DNA of 41,390 nt from Candidatus Blautia faecipullorum (GCA_019115125.1 DXEG01000043.1:1-41390), one strand, 5' to 3'. Counted from the first letter of the stretch, positions 1-9,623 are shown. Numbers and translations: made by a program. Notes: generated from the letters alone by a model not told the origin.

Positions 1-1656
1 CAGGAGTGCGAAATGCAGCCGATTACCGAGATTGCGGCAAAAGCAGGTATTGACGACAAATACCTGGAGCAGTACGGAAAATATAAGGCAAAGATCGACT
101 ACAACCTTCTGAAGGAAACCGATAAGCAGGACGGCAAGCTGATCCTGGTGACCGCCATCAACCCGACTCCCGCCGGAGAAGGCAAGACCACCACGACCGT
201 AGGTCTTGCGGACGGTATGCAGAAGCTGGGCAAAAACGTCATGGTAGCTCTCCGCGAGCCCTCCCTCGGACCGGTATTCGGTGTTAAGGGCGGCGCGGCC
301 GGCGGCGGATACGCCCAGGTAGTGCCGATGGAGGATATCAATCTTCATTTCACAGGCGATTTCCACGCCATCGGAGCAGCCAACAACCTTCTGGCAGCCA
401 TGATCGACAACCATATCTTCCAGGGCAACGCGCTGAACATCGACCCCAGGAAGATCACCTGGAGAAGATGCGTGGACATGAACGACCGCCAGCTCCGCAA
501 CGTAGTGGACGGCCTGGGCGGAAGGACAAACGGAATGCCCCGTGAGGACGGCTATGACATCACCGTAGCGTCCGAGATCATGGCAGTTCTCTGTCTGGCA
601 AGCGACATCAACGATCTGAAGGCAAGACTTGGCCGCATCATCATCGGCTATACCTACGGCAAGGTTTCCGAGCAGAAGCCGGTGACCGCTCATGACCTCC
701 ACGCGGAAGGCGCTATGACGGCCCTTCTGAAGGACGCCCTGAAGCCGAACCTGGTACAGACACTGGAGCACGTTCCGGCTATCGTACACGGCGGACCGTT
801 CGCGAACATCGCTCACGGCTGCAACTCCGTGACCGCAACGAAGATGTCCATGAAGCTGGCCGACTACACCATCACAGAGGCAGGCTTCGGAGCAGACCTG
901 GGCGCTGAGAAATTTCTGGATATCAAATGCCGTATGGCTGGCCTGACACCTAACGCCGTAGTAGTCGTAGCGACAGTCCGTGCCCTGAAATACAACGGCG
1001 GCGTGGCTAAAGCGGATCTCAACAACGAGAATCTGGAAGCTTTGGAAAAAGGTATGCCGAACCTTCTGAAGCATGTAAGCAACATCAAGAACGTATATAA
1101 GCTTCCCTGCGTAGTGGCTATCAACGCGTTCCCCACTGACACCAAGGCAGAGCTTGACCTGGTGGAGGCAAAATGCAAGGAGCTGGGCGTAAACGTAGCC
1201 CTGTCCGAGGTATGGGCAAAGGGCGGCGAAGGCGGAATCAAGCTTGCGGAAGAAGTGATCCGTCTTGTGGAAGAGCCCAACGACTTCACCTATTCCTATG
1301 AACTGGAAGGAAGCATTGAGGATAAGCTGAACCAGATCGTACAGAAGATCTACGGAGGAAAGAGAGCCGTCCTTACCGCCAACGCCCAGAAGCAGGCGAA
1401 GCAGCTTGAGAATCTTGGCTTTGGAAACTGCCCGATCTGCGTGGCGAAGACCCAGTACAGCCTGACAGACGACCAGACGAAGCTCGGCGCGCCCACAGAT
1501 TTCGAGGTAACTGTGCGCAACCTGAAGATCTCCGCGGGAGCAGGCTTTATCGTAGCTCTTACCGGCGAGATCATGACCATGCCCGGACTTCCCAAGGTAC
1601 CGGCCGCTGAGAAGATCGACGTGGACGAGACCGGAAAGATCACCGGATTATTCTAA
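1..1656 (+). CDS. fhs: Formate--tetrahydrofolate ligase, 5' end cut by the window
   Basis: Cytoplasmic enzyme that joins formate to tetrahydrofolate using ATP to give 10-formyl-THF, feeding one-carbon metabolism. The first ATG is at 13, but the frame is already open at base 1 and encodes Gln-Glu-Cys-Glu before it. Family members normally start about ten residues further upstream (a motif like DIQIAQE), so the true start probably lies just outside the window and the ATG at 13 is an internal Met. The ATP-binding loop [11 protein letters not shown] lies near residue 52 counted from that Met, and the 547 residues seen match the family length minus a short N-terminus. It ends at TAA in front of a strong terminator and converges on hicB. 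Identity is certain; only the start is inferred. Confidence 0.97.
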   Translation, partial: QECEMQPITEIAAKAGIDDKYLEQYGKYKAKIDYNLLKETDKQDGKLILVTAINPTPAGEGKTTTTVGLADGMQKLGKNVMVALREPSLGPVFGVKGGAAGGGYAQVVPMEDINLHFTGDFHAIGAANNLLAAMIDNHIFQGNALNIDPRKITWRRCVDMNDRQLRNVVDGLGGRTNGMPREDGYDITVASEIMAVLCLASDINDLKARLGRIIIGYTYGKVSEQKPVTAHDLHAEGAMTALLKDALKPNLVQTLEHVPAIVHGGPFANIAHGCNSVTATKMSMKLADYTITEAGFGADLGAEKFLDIKCRMAGLTPNAVVVVATVRALKYNGGVAKADLNNENLEALEKGMPNLLKHVSNIKNVYKLPCVVAINAFPTDTKAELDLVEAKCKELGVNVALSEVWAKGGEGGIKLAEEVIRLVEEPNDFTYSYELEGSIEDKLNQIVQKIYGGKRAVLTANAQKQAKQLENLGFGNCPICVAKTQYSLTDDQTKLGAPTDFEVTVRNLKISAGAGFIVALTGEIMTMPGLPKVPAAEKIDVDETGKITGLF

Positions 1657-1692
1657 CCCATCCCCGCCCATTGCGGAATTCTGAAACGACAT

Positions 1693-1727
1693 AAAAAAAC
1701 TCCGGCCCTAAGGCGCCGGAGTTTTTT
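1693..1727. terminator. Bidirectional intrinsic terminator between fhs and hicB
   Basis: An 8 bp GC-rich stem (ACTCCGGC at 1699-1706, GCCGGAGT at 1715-1722) is flanked by a run of A on the left and a run of T on the right. It can therefore end the plus-strand fhs transcript and the minus-strand hicAB transcript, which converge here. Confidence 0.9.
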
Positions 1728-1747
1728 GCTGCATTTTTCTGTCTCCA

Positions 1748-2110
1748 TTATTTTGTCAGCATTGCATCATTTCTCGAAAGAAGATAAACACAGTATTGAT
1801 TCATGCTGATTCCTTCTCTCTTGGAATGTTCTGCAAGCATACGATGCAGACTGCGTGGAATCCGCAACTTAAACTGTCCCGAATAATCCTCCAGGCTATC
1901 CGGTTCCTGAATTTTGATTCCTTCCTCCAAAGCAGCTTCAATCCATGCTTTCTTCGCATCCGCAGCATTTGCAACCGCAGACTCAATTGTTTCTCCGCAA
2001 GTGATACAGCCTGGCAGATCTGGATAAGTAACCACGAATCCACCTTCATCCTTGTCTTCAACAATTTCCATGCGGTAGGGCATTGCCATATAATCATTCA
2101 CTGTCTTCAT
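1748..2110 (-). CDS. hicB: HicB-family antitoxin with C-terminal DNA-binding tail
   Basis: Antitoxin partner of the upstream hicA. The N-terminal half has the HicB fold signature (YRMEIVEDKDEGGFVVTYPDLPGC, then a GETIESAVANA helix). The C-terminal part (QFKLRIPRSLHRML, then GISMNQYCVYLLSR) looks like a ribbon-helix-helix DNA-binding domain, so the protein probably represses its own promoter as well as neutralising HicA. A GTG at 2125 would add five residues. The ATG at 2110 is preferred because a GAGG ribosome binding site sits nine bases before it and overlaps that GTG. The start overlaps the hicA end by 17 bases, indicating translational coupling. Confidence 0.9.
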   Translation of the reverse strand: MKTVNDYMAMPYRMEIVEDKDEGGFVVTYPDLPGCITCGETIESAVANAADAKKAWIEAALEEGIKIQEPDSLEDYSGQFKLRIPRSLHRMLAEHSKREGISMNQYCVYLLSRNDAMLTK

Positions 2111-2351
2111 CGTTGTTTTCCTCACTTTCTACAATCTGTTTCACCATCTCAACATAAACCCTCTTAATTGGTTCGTGTTTCGGTATCGTAATAGGCTGAC
2201 ATCCAGTTTTTCTAAATGTATAATGACTGCTCCCTCCTCGTGGAACATTCATTTCATATCCAAAACTTTCTAACACCTTACGCAATTCGTCGAATCTGAG
2301 ATCTTTTGATAATGAACATATACGTGTTAGCAGTTTATCCCATTTTGACAT
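2094..2351 (-). CDS. hicA: HicA-family mRNA interferase toxin
   Basis: Small (85 aa) toxin of a type II toxin-antitoxin pair. HicA proteins adopt a double-stranded-RNA-binding-like fold and cleave mRNA independently of the ribosome. Visible family features are the N-terminal helix FDELRKVLESFGYE and the GGSSHYTFRK motif carrying the catalytic His (residue 43), followed by ITIPKHEPIK. AGGAGG lies eight bases before the ATG. hicA is the first gene and overlaps hicB, the usual order. The C-terminal tail is unusually acidic because its codons double as the hicB ribosome binding site and start. Confidence 0.9.
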   Translation of the reverse strand: MSKWDKLLTRICSLSKDLRFDELRKVLESFGYEMNVPRGGSSHYTFRKTGCQPITIPKHEPIKRVYVEMVKQIVESEENNDEDSE

Positions 2352-2371
2352 CTTGAATACCTCCTAAATTT

Positions 2372-2400
2372 ATTATATGTGGTATCGTATTTGGTGTCAA
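2372..2400 (-). promoter_or_regulatory. Consensus sigma-A promoter of hicAB
   Basis: On the minus strand TTGACA (2400-2395) and TATAAT (2377-2372) are separated by exactly 17 bases, a perfect match to the vegetative consensus. It lies about 20 bases before the hicA ATG, so the leader is very short. Such a strong promoter implies tight repression, presumably by HicB. Confidence 0.85.
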
Positions 2401-2413
2401 TAATTTATTTGCA

Positions 2414-2503
2414 GCAACAGTCCAGCCATACAGTGTTCGGGAAGCATAAAACATGCTTGCGTGTTTTGCGAGCGGACATCTGTATAAGCTGAACTGCTAC
2501 TAT
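2414..2503. repeat. Dispersed hairpin element, copy 1
   Basis: Begins with GCAACAGTCCAGCCATACAG and ends with GCTGAACTGCTACTAT. The ends are near-perfect inverted repeats (AGTCCAGC against GCTGAACT, one mismatch) with internal self-complementary segments (ATACAG/CTGTAT, AAAACA/TGTTTT). The same end sequences with a different middle occur at 27021-27123, so this looks like a mobile or selfish intergenic hairpin repeat. No ORF inside. Confidence 0.6.
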
Positions 2504-2564
2504 TTGTAATACATCTTACTTGATATGCTTCTGTTTATAATTTGTGTTGGCTTCAAACCGCAAC

Positions 2565-2600
2565 AAAAAATCATCCACCCGCGGGTGGATGATTTTTTTG
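2565..2600. terminator. Terminator downstream of amtB
   Basis: A perfect palindromic stem centred on CCACCCGCGGGTGG with A and T runs on its two sides (2565-2570 and 2593-2599). It lies about 105 bases after the amtB stop on the minus strand. The rest of the 2352-2704 gap holds the hicAB promoter and hairpin repeat copy 1. Confidence 0.8.
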
Positions 2601-2704
2601 TGTATCTTTTTGCTTCTTTCAAGACAACGAGTTTTGCGAAAAACACGCTATCGGTATGTGCGTAATGACACTCTCTTTATTCTATTTCAATGATTTCCTT
2701 TTCA

Positions 2705-4435
2705 TCACTCCACATCCTGGAGAGCCTCAAAATCCTCTTCTCCCGTGCGGACCTTTACAACTCTCGTCACATTATAAACAAAGATCTTTCCGTCTCCGAT
2801 ATGTCCGGTGTACAGAGCTTTCTTGGCCGCTTCGATAACCGCGTCTACAGGGATCTTACTTACGACCACTTCGACCTTGATCTTCGGAAGAAGACTGGCG
2901 TCCATTTCTACGCCTCGGTATTTTTCACTGGCTCCGTGCTGGATTCCGCAGCCCATTACCTGCGTCATGGTGATACCTGTCACCCCCAGCTTGTTCAGGC
3001 TGTTTTTCAGAGCGTCAAATCTGGAAAGACGGCAGATAATACTTACCTTGTGCATACCTGTATCGTATTCGCCGTCCACAATCGTGGATTTCACTACCTT
3101 CACAGCCGCGTCCATCTGACGGGCGGAGGCTTTGGAAACGTCCTCTTCTCCAAGATCTGTATTTTCGTTGACTTCCATATCCGGATTCGCTACATCGGAA
3201 ATAGCGAAGCCTGCATATGCGGAAACAAGGCCGTGTTCATGAATATCAAGGCCGTCGATCTCAACTTCTGCCGGAACACGGAGACCAATGGTTTTATCGA
3301 TCAATTTGAAAATAATAAACATCACGATAAGAACATAAGCCGATACTGATACGATTCCCAGAAGCTGAACGCCAAGCTGGGTAAATCCGCCTCCGTAGAA
3401 AAGTCCTACGCCGACGCCGTCTCCGCCGTTGCTGAACAGTCCCACTGCGATCGTTCCCCACATACCGTTTATCATATGAACTGATACCGCGCCTACAGGG
3501 TCGTCGATCTTCGCCACATTATCAAAAAATTCTACACCAACTACTACCAGCACACCCGCTACAGCGCCGATGAAAAACGCGCCCACAGGAGTCACACAGT
3601 CACAGCCCGCTGTAATAGCCACAAGACCTGCCAGAGCCGCGTTGAGCGTCATGGAAACGTCCGGCTTGCCGTAACGGACCCAGGTGAAGATCATTGCCAC
3701 ACAGGTAGCTACCGCGGCGGCAAGGTTTGTATTAAACATTACAAGAGAGGCAAGCACCATATCCGAGTCTGTACTCATTGCCACTGTAGAACCGCCGTTA
3801 AATCCAAACCAGCAGAACCAGAGGATAAATACGCCCAAAGCAACAGCAGTCATATTATGTCCCGGGATGGCCTTGGCTTTTCCGTCTTTTCCGTATTTTC
3901 CAATACGGGGCCCTAACATTGCCGCGCCCAGGCAGGCGATCAGTCCTCCTACCATGTGTACGCAGGTAGATCCTGCGAAATCATGGAAATTCAGAGAAGC
4001 CAGCCAGCCGCAGCCCCAGATCCAATGGCCGGAAATGGGATATACCACCAGGCTGATGGCCGCGCTGTAAACACAGTATGCCTTGAAGTTCGTTCTCTCC
4101 GCCATGGAGCCGGATACGATGGTAGCGGCTGTAGCGCAGAATACCGTCTGAAAGATGGCGTAGCACCAGGTTGGAAGTGTCCCAAAATCATAAGTACCAC
4201 GGATCAGCGGATCCAGGCCGCCGACCAGCGGTCCGGCTCCAGCGAACATCAGGCCGAAGCCTACCAGCCAGTAGCACGGCGTGCCGATGCAGAAATCCAT
4301 CATGTTCTTCATTAAAATATTTCCTGTATTTTTTGCCCGGGTAAGTCCCGCCTCACAGAGAGAAAACCCCGCCTGCATAAAGAATACCAATATCGCTCCG
4401 ATCAGTACCCAAATTACGTCTGTAGCTGAATACAT
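2705..4435 (-). CDS. amtB: Ammonium transporter fused to a PII signal protein (AmtB-GlnB fusion)
   Basis: Membrane ammonium channel (residues 1 to about 410, eleven hydrophobic segments) joined through an acidic linker to a complete PII domain (about 461-576). Amt hallmarks are the D152/H160 segment DFAGSTCVHMVGG and the second pore His H320 in VSVHMINGMWG. The PII part keeps the T-loop (495-518), the B-loop TGHIGDGKIFV and the C-loop RTGEEDFEAL for ATP/ADP and 2-oxoglutarate. In the T-loop, Tyr51 of E. coli PII (the uridylylation site) is replaced by Met511, while the Tyr46 equivalent (Y506) stays, so uridylylation is unlikely. The ATG at 4435 is chosen for its AGGAGG eight bases upstream; a longer frame to 4543 would run through the leader hairpins. 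The fused PII presumably gates its own channel directly. Confidence 0.93.
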   Translation of the reverse strand: MYSATDVIWVLIGAILVFFMQAGFSLCEAGLTRAKNTGNILMKNMMDFCIGTPCYWLVGFGLMFAGAGPLVGGLDPLIRGTYDFGTLPTWCYAIFQTVFCATAATIVSGSMAERTNFKAYCVYSAAISLVVYPISGHWIWGCGWLASLNFHDFAGSTCVHMVGGLIACLGAAMLGPRIGKYGKDGKAKAIPGHNMTAVALGVFILWFCWFGFNGGSTVAMSTDSDMVLASLVMFNTNLAAAVATCVAMIFTWVRYGKPDVSMTLNAALAGLVAITAGCDCVTPVGAFFIGAVAGVLVVVGVEFFDNVAKIDDPVGAVSVHMINGMWGTIAVGLFSNGGDGVGVGLFYGGGFTQLGVQLLGIVSVSAYVLIVMFIIFKLIDKTIGLRVPAEVEIDGLDIHEHGLVSAYAGFAISDVANPDMEVNENTDLGEEDVSKASARQMDAAVKVVKSTIVDGEYDTGMHKVSIICRLSRFDALKNSLNKLGVTGITMTQVMGCGIQHGASEKYRGVEMDASLLPKIKVEVVVSKIPVDAVIEAAKKALYTGHIGDGKIFVYNVTRVVKVRTGEEDFEALQDVE

Positions 4436-4484
4436 ATACCATTCCTCCTTTTCCCTACCGATCTGGCCGGCAGCTCTGCGCCGC

Positions 4485-4604
4485 ACTGCCGTCTGTAAAA
4501 AAAGAGGGTGCGTATTGCCGCCGCCAGCCGCAGCAATACACACCCTTGTGCCATCCGGTTATAAAAAGGCGCCGCAGATATAATCTTACGGCGCCTTCGC
4601 TGTT
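4485..4604 (-). promoter_or_regulatory. amtB leader with two tandem terminator-like hairpins
   Basis: Immediately after the predicted start site the minus-strand RNA forms GGCGCCG...CGGCGCC followed by TTTTT. About 25 bases later a longer stem (GGGTGTGTATTGC with GCAATACGCACCC) is followed by TTTTTTT. Both look like intrinsic terminators inside the 5' leader of amtB, ahead of the AGGAGG at 4444-4449. Conditional readthrough is known for clostridial nitrogen genes controlled by ANTAR proteins, but the typical paired hexaloops are not clear here. Attenuation is inferred. Confidence 0.55.
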
Positions 4605-4613
4605 ATGTGCTGA

Positions 4614-4642
4614 ATTCTACTCCTACTTTCAGGAAAAGTCAA
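4614..4642 (-). promoter_or_regulatory. Promoter of amtB
   Basis: Minus strand TTGACT (4642-4637), 17 bases, TAGAAT (4619-4614). Start expected near 4607, giving a leader of about 170 bases. It separates amtB from the trp operon, which ends at 4869. The stretch 4643-4868 holds no gene or clear trp terminator that I can see. Confidence 0.75.
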
Positions 4643-4868
4643 TCTTTTTGAGACAAAAAAATATTTTTATGCAGATTTCTATAAAATTTCTTCCCCACTG
4701 CATTATATTTTCGTTAATTATTTCTGTAATTCCGTATGCATATAAGCACACATAACTCAGGATAATTCATCCGGCAGCTTCCGGCGCCTGATCATTTTTA
4801 TGCTTATGGATCTTTCCTCACTGAACGCACCCACAATTATGTTCATATTCGCATATTGGGATGCAGCT

Positions 4869-5642
4869 TTACCGGATCGCGTCCTTCATTTTCTTTACAT
4901 AATCATAAATGTACGGCACGCACTCCTCCCTGTAGGCCTCGCAGAGCTTCACGATGGCGGAGCCCACGATCACCCCGTCCGCTTGGGCCGCCATTTTCGC
5001 CGCCTGCTCCGGCGTGGAGATCCCGAACCCTACCGCGCAGGGGATATTTTTCTGCTCCTTCACCATCCTTACCATAGCTCCGATGTCTGTGGTGATACAA
5101 CTTCTCATTCCCGTAACGCCAAGGGAAGAGACACAGTACACGAAGCCCTCCGCCTCCCGGGCGATCCCGGCGATCCTTTCCTGTGAAGTAGGCGCGATCA
5201 GGGATATCAGATCCAGACCATACTGACGGCAGGCTTCCGCGAACTCCTCTTTTTCCTCAAAGGGCACATCCGGCAGGATCAGTCCGTCCATCCCCGCTTC
5301 CGCCGCTCTTTGGCAGAACCTCTCTGTCCCATAAGAAAAAACGACGTTGGCGTATGTCATAAACACCATGGGAATAGCTGTTTTTTTCCGTATTCTTGCC
5401 GCCATATCAAGTATTCTGTCCGTAGTGACGCCGCCGGACAGCGCCCGGATATTGGCGGCCTGGATCACCGGCCCTTCGGCCGTAGGGTCTGAAAACGGAA
5501 TCCCAAGCTCAATGAGATCCGCTCCCGCCTCTTCCATAGCGTAAACAATCTTTTCTGTAATCTCCAGGGACGGATCCCCGCAGGTAATAAATGGTATAAA
5601 AGCTTTTCCTCCGGCAAACGCCTCTTCAATCCGTTTACTCAT
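4869..5642 (-). CDS. trpA: Tryptophan synthase alpha subunit
   Basis: Splits indole-3-glycerol phosphate into indole and glyceraldehyde 3-phosphate; indole is channelled to TrpB. TIM-barrel protein of 257 aa with the catalytic Glu in [11 protein letters not shown] (E45). The residue matching Asp60 of the Salmonella enzyme is Glu56 (DPTAEGP), a conservative change. The start at 5642 is preferred over the upstream 5669 because it lies in ATGAGTAA overlapping the trpB stop by eight bases, with GGGAGG just before it. Last gene of the trp operon. Confidence 0.96.
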   Translation of the reverse strand: MSKRIEEAFAGGKAFIPFITCGDPSLEITEKIVYAMEEAGADLIELGIPFSDPTAEGPVIQAANIRALSGGVTTDRILDMAARIRKKTAIPMVFMTYANVVFSYGTERFCQRAAEAGMDGLILPDVPFEEKEEFAEACRQYGLDLISLIAPTSQERIAGIAREAEGFVYCVSSLGVTGMRSCITTDIGAMVRMVKEQKNIPCAVGFGISTPEQAAKMAAQADGVIVGSAIVKLCEAYREECVPYIYDYVKKMKDAIR

Positions 5643-6819
5643 GAATATCCTCCCCTCTGTAGCGGGCAATGGCTGCGCAGTCCTTATCTCCCCGCCCGGA
5701 AATTGTAATTACCACACACTGATCCTTCTTCATCCGCGGCACGATCTTTCTCGCGTAAGCCACAGCGTGGGCGCTCTCTATGGCCGGAATGATCCCCTCC
5801 GTCCTGGAAAGGTACTCAAAGGCGTCCACAGCCTCCTCGTCCGTCACCGGAACATACTCCGCTCTTCCGGTGTCATACAGATAAGCATGCTCCGGGCCCA
5901 CGCCGGGATAATCCAGTCCGGCTGAGATCGAGTACACCGGGGCGATCTGACCGTACTCATCCTGGCAGAAATAGGACTTCATCCCATGGAAGATCCCAAG
6001 TCTTCCCGTAGCGATGGTGGCCGCCGTCTCCGCAGTATTCACACCTCTGCCCGCGGCCTCGCAGCCGATCAGCCTCACATTTTTATCCTCAATAAAATGA
6101 TAGAAGGTGCCGATGGCGTTGGAGCCCCCGCCCACGCAGGCAAGCACCGCGTCGGGAAGCTTCCCTTCTTTTTCCAGCATCTGCTCCTTTATTTCCCTGG
6201 AGATCACAGCCTGAAAATCACGGACAATGGTGGGAAAGGGATGAGGCCCCATCACAGAACCCAGAACATAGTGCGTATCCGCGATCCTGTTTGTCCACTC
6301 CCTCATTGTCTCAGAAACCGCGTCCTTAAGCGTAGCTGTTCCTGAGGAGACCGCATGGACTTTGGCACCCAGAAGGCGCATCCGGTATACGTTGAGGGCC
6401 TGACGCTCCGTATCCTCCTTTCCCATAAAAACCTCGCACTCCATTCCCATCAGAGCGGCGGCCGTGGCTGTTGCCACCCCGTGCTGCCCGGCTCCCGTCT
6501 CAGCAATCACACGGGTTTTTCCCATTTTTTTCGCAAGGAGCACCTGACCGAGAACATTATTGATCTTGTGAGCCCCCGTATGGTTCAGATCCTCCCTTTT
6601 GAGATAAACCTTCGCTCCTCCCAGATCCTTCGTCATATGTGCGGCGTAATACAGCCTTGACGGGCGTCCGGCATAATCGTTCAGAAGCTCTGTAAGCTCC
6701 CGGTTAAATTCCGGATCGTTTTTATAATGCTCATAGGCCTCCTCCAGCTCCAGAACCGCGTTCATCAGCGTTTCCGGTATATACTGTCCGCCGTGTATTC
6801 CAAATCTTCCTCCTGGCAT
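5635..6819 (-). CDS. trpB: Tryptophan synthase beta subunit
   Basis: PLP enzyme that condenses indole with serine to make tryptophan, acting in an alpha2-beta2 complex with TrpA. The PLP lysine is K85 in [13 protein letters not shown], and the glycine-rich phosphate-binding loop is [10 protein letters not shown]. 394 aa, normal for the TrpB1 class that partners TrpA. AAGGAG precedes the ATG. It overlaps trpA by eight bases, consistent with translational coupling of the complex. Confidence 0.97.
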   Translation of the reverse strand: MPGGRFGIHGGQYIPETLMNAVLELEEAYEHYKNDPEFNRELTELLNDYAGRPSRLYYAAHMTKDLGGAKVYLKREDLNHTGAHKINNVLGQVLLAKKMGKTRVIAETGAGQHGVATATAAALMGMECEVFMGKEDTERQALNVYRMRLLGAKVHAVSSGTATLKDAVSETMREWTNRIADTHYVLGSVMGPHPFPTIVRDFQAVISREIKEQMLEKEGKLPDAVLACVGGGSNAIGTFYHFIEDKNVRLIGCEAAGRGVNTAETAATIATGRLGIFHGMKSYFCQDEYGQIAPVYSISAGLDYPGVGPEHAYLYDTGRAEYVPVTDEEAVDAFEYLSRTEGIIPAIESAHAVAYARKIVPRMKKDQCVVITISGRGDKDCAAIARYRGEDIHE

Positions 6820-6900
6820 GATACTTCTCCTTTCAATCTCTATTTGAGCGGTTCTTCCCGCCCCTTCCTATGTATTCTGCTCCTGCCTGCCGCCGCTTCT

Positions 6901-7509
6901 TTACGTCCTTCTTACAATTTCTACGGCATTTTTTATTTTTACAGGATCTTTCCACATATCCGTTTCCACACCGCTGCTTAAATCCACAGCGTATGGGTGT
7001 ATCTTGTGGATTGCGCTTTCAAGATTTTCCCCGCTGAGACCTCCGGCCAGGAAAAACGGTCTTTCTATTCCGTGGATCAGCGACCAGTCAAAGGGCTTTC
7101 CTGTTCCCCCTCCGCCCTGATCCAGCAGGATATAATCGGCGGCGCTGTTCAGAGCATGTTCTATATCTTTTTCTGTTCTCACGGAAAAAGCCTGTATCAG
7201 CGGTCTGTCCGTAAGCTTTCTCAGCCTCCGGATATATGCTTCGTCCTCCTGCCCGTGAAGCTGGGCCATTCTGATCACACCCTCGTTCAATAGCTCCGCC
7301 GCCAGCTCCTCCGGCGCGTTGACAAAAACTCCCACCGCCTGTATATCCCTGTCCAGTCTCTCCGCCAGCTCTCTCACCCGGGAAGCCGTCACGCTGCGGA
7401 AGCTTTTCGGCACCTCGATCACAAATCCGCAGAAATCCGGTTTTGCCTCATTCACCGCCTGTACGTCCTCCTCCCGTCTGAGCCCGCATATCTTGATCCT
7501 TGTCTTCAT
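6901..7509 (-). CDS. trpF: Phosphoribosylanthranilate isomerase
   Basis: Catalyses the Amadori rearrangement of N-(5'-phosphoribosyl)anthranilate to CdRP, the third pathway step. The barrel begins MKTRIKICGL with the catalytic Cys (C8), and the general acid Asp is in LLDQGGGGTG. The open frame extends to 7593, but the extra 28 residues are not family-like. The ATG at 7509 has GGAG ten bases upstream and gives 202 aa, a typical length. Monofunctional, not fused to TrpC. Confidence 0.95.
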   Translation of the reverse strand: MKTRIKICGLRREEDVQAVNEAKPDFCGFVIEVPKSFRSVTASRVRELAERLDRDIQAVGVFVNAPEELAAELLNEGVIRMAQLHGQEDEAYIRRLRKLTDRPLIQAFSVRTEKDIEHALNSAADYILLDQGGGGTGKPFDWSLIHGIERPFFLAGGLSGENLESAIHKIHPYAVDLSSGVETDMWKDPVKIKNAVEIVRRT

Positions 7510-7622
7510 CCCGGTCCCGCTCCTTTCCTCCTGAAATACCGGCTTCGTCACAGTCTGATCTGCCGTCTCCGGTTTTTGTCCCCGCACGGACAATTTCGCA
7601 GTCCCTGCTTTTTACCCTTCCC

Positions 7623-8462
7623 CTATCCGGCCAGCGGGCCGCCGTTCAGCTCCTCCAGAGCCTTTCTCTTGTCCGGCCTTCTCATAAGCGTCTCGCCGAT
7701 CAGCACAGCGTCCACCTGATTTTCCCTCAGCCGCCGGATATCCTCCGGGGTTCGTATACCGCTTTCTGAAACAAACAGCACGTTTTCCGGAGCCATTTTT
7801 CTGAGACGGATGCTGTTGTCCATATCCACCTGGAAGGTTTTCAGATCCCGGTTGTTCACCCCTATGATCCTCGCGCCGCTTTTCAGCGCTCTCTCTGTTT
7901 CTTCCTCATCGTGCGCCTCCACCAGCGCGTCCAGCCCAAAGGTCTCCGCCAGCTCCCGATATGCTCTCAGCCGTCCGTCGTCCAGCAGAGCGCAGATCAG
8001 AAGCACCGCGGAAGCACCCAGCGCCGCCGCCTGATACACCATATACTCATCTACTGTAAAATCTTTTCTCAGTACGGGAATCTTTACCCTGTCCGCGATC
8101 TCCGCCAGGTACTGATCCGCACCCAGAAAATAATAAGGCTCTGTAAGACAGGATATGGCGGAAGCACCCGCCGCCTCATATTCTCCGGCAATGCTCAGCC
8201 ATGGAAATTCCGGGGCGATGATTCCCTTGGAGGGGGACGCTTTTTTTACTTCACAGATATAGGACATGCCTTCTTTTTTCAATGCCTGATAAAACCGGAA
8301 CTGTCCCGCCGTCTCCCGGTCCTGGCTGTATGTTTCTTTTTTCCCGCCGTCCGGCAGACCTCTTTCACGGATCTTTTCCAGCAGAGCTGCCTGGGGGATC
8401 CGTCTCTTTTCCTCCTGGATCCTCTCCCGGGTTCTGGCTGCTATCTCGTCTAATATACTCAT
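7623..8462 (-). CDS. trpC: Indole-3-glycerol phosphate synthase
   Basis: Closes the indole ring, converting CdRP to indole-3-glycerol phosphate with loss of CO2. Contains the catalytic Lys region CEVKKASPSKG and the Glu in LVEAHDEEE, then GVNNRDLKTF and VSESGI. The frame is open to 8552, but the start at 8462 (MSILDEIAARTRERI) matches the family N-terminus and has AGGAAGG before it; 279 aa is slightly longer than usual. Some 113 bases without a visible gene separate it from trpF. Confidence 0.95.
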   Translation of the reverse strand: MSILDEIAARTRERIQEEKRRIPQAALLEKIRERGLPDGGKKETYSQDRETAGQFRFYQALKKEGMSYICEVKKASPSKGIIAPEFPWLSIAGEYEAAGASAISCLTEPYYFLGADQYLAEIADRVKIPVLRKDFTVDEYMVYQAAALGASAVLLICALLDDGRLRAYRELAETFGLDALVEAHDEEETERALKSGARIIGVNNRDLKTFQVDMDNSIRLRKMAPENVLFVSESGIRTPEDIRRLRENQVDAVLIGETLMRRPDKRKALEELNGGPLAG

Positions 8463-8612
8463 TTTACCTTCCTCTCTGAAGCGCCCGGAGCGATAGCTCC
8501 CACGGATTTTACACTCCAACGCGGCACAGTTTTTCCGCCTCCATATTCTCACAGTTGCAGGACTCCTGTATTATGATGCCTGCAGATAGCTCCATGCCGG
8601 ACACTTCCTCAA

Positions 8613-9623
8613 TCACGCGTTGGATTCCCGGATAAATTCCTCCAGCTTTTTCATGGCCGCGCCGCTGTCGATCAGCTCTTCAGCCAGCCGGACTCCTTCT
8701 TCTATCGTCTCTGTTCTGCCTGTGATGTATAAAGAAGCTCCCGCGTTCAGACACACCGCCTGACGTTTTGGTCCGCGCTCCTTTCCCTGAAGGATATCTC
8801 TGGTGATCGCCGCGTTTTCCTCCGGCGTTCCTCCCTGAAGCTCCTCCTTGGCGCATCTCTCATAGCCGAACTGCTCCGGCGTCAGCTCGTAGGACTGGAA
8901 CCATCCGTCCCGGATCTCGCACACGGAGGTGGGCGCGCTCATGGAAATTTCGTCCAGCTTATCCTGACCGTAAACCACCATTCCCCGGACAACTCCCAGT
9001 TTCGCCATGACCTGAGCAAGAGGCTCCACCAGCGCCTCGTCGAAAACTCCCATCAGCTCCATATTAGCTCCTGCCGGATTGCTGAGGGGGCCAAGGATAT
9101 TGAACACCGTCCGGATTCCCAGCTCTTTTCTGATGGGCGCCACATATTTCATGGCAATATGATAATTCTGCGCGAAGAGAAAACAAATATTGATCTTCTT
9201 CAGAAGCTCCGCACTTTTTTCCGGCGGGATGGTGATATTCACGCCCAGCGCCTCCAGTACGTCCGCCGCGCCGCTTTTGGAGGAGGCGGCCCTGTTTCCG
9301 TGCTTCGCCACCGGCACGCCGCCCGCCGCTATGACAAGGGACGAGGTAGTGGAAATGTTAAAGGAATTGGCTCCGTCTCCCCCTGTCCCTACGATCTCCA
9401 GTACATCCAGGTCATGAAGGAGCTTGATGCAGTGCGCCCGCATCCCCGCCGCCGACGCCGTGATCTCGTCGATGGTCTCACCTTTCAGGGAGAGGGCCGT
9501 CAGATACGCCGACATCTGCACCGGAGACGCGTCCCCGCCCATAATCTCGTTCATTACCTCTTCCGCTTCCTGATAGGATAAATCCTTCTTCTCTGCCAGT
9601 TTTAATATTGCCTCTTTGATCAT
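8613..9623 (-). CDS. trpD: Anthranilate phosphoribosyltransferase
   Basis: Transfers phosphoribose from PRPP to anthranilate, the second step of the branch. The PRPP loop [17 protein letters not shown] and the [20 protein letters not shown] motif are both present; 336 aa, normal for the family. GGAGGAAGAGAC precedes the ATG. It is separate from trpG, unlike the TrpGD fusion of enterics. Confidence 0.97.
   Translation of the reverse strand: MIKEAILKLAEKKDLSYQEAEEVMNEIMGGDASPVQMSAYLTALSLKGETIDEITASAAGMRAHCIKLLHDLDVLEIVGTGGDGANSFNISTTSSLVIAAGGVPVAKHGNRAASSKSGAADVLEALGVNITIPPEKSAELLKKINICFLFAQNYHIAMKYVAPIRKELGIRTVFNILGPLSNPAGANMELMGVFDEALVEPLAQVMAKLGVVRGMVVYGQDKLDEISMSAPTSVCEIRDGWFQSYELTPEQFGYERCAKEELQGGTPEENAAITRDILQGKERGPKRQAVCLNAGASLYITGRTETIEEGVRLAEELIDSGAAMKKLEEFIRESNA

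Noticed and set aside
2705..3349. 219-residue plus-strand frame and similar frames opposite amtB
   Set aside because: Shadow of the amtB coding strand; no ribosome binding site, and the minus-strand protein is unmistakable.
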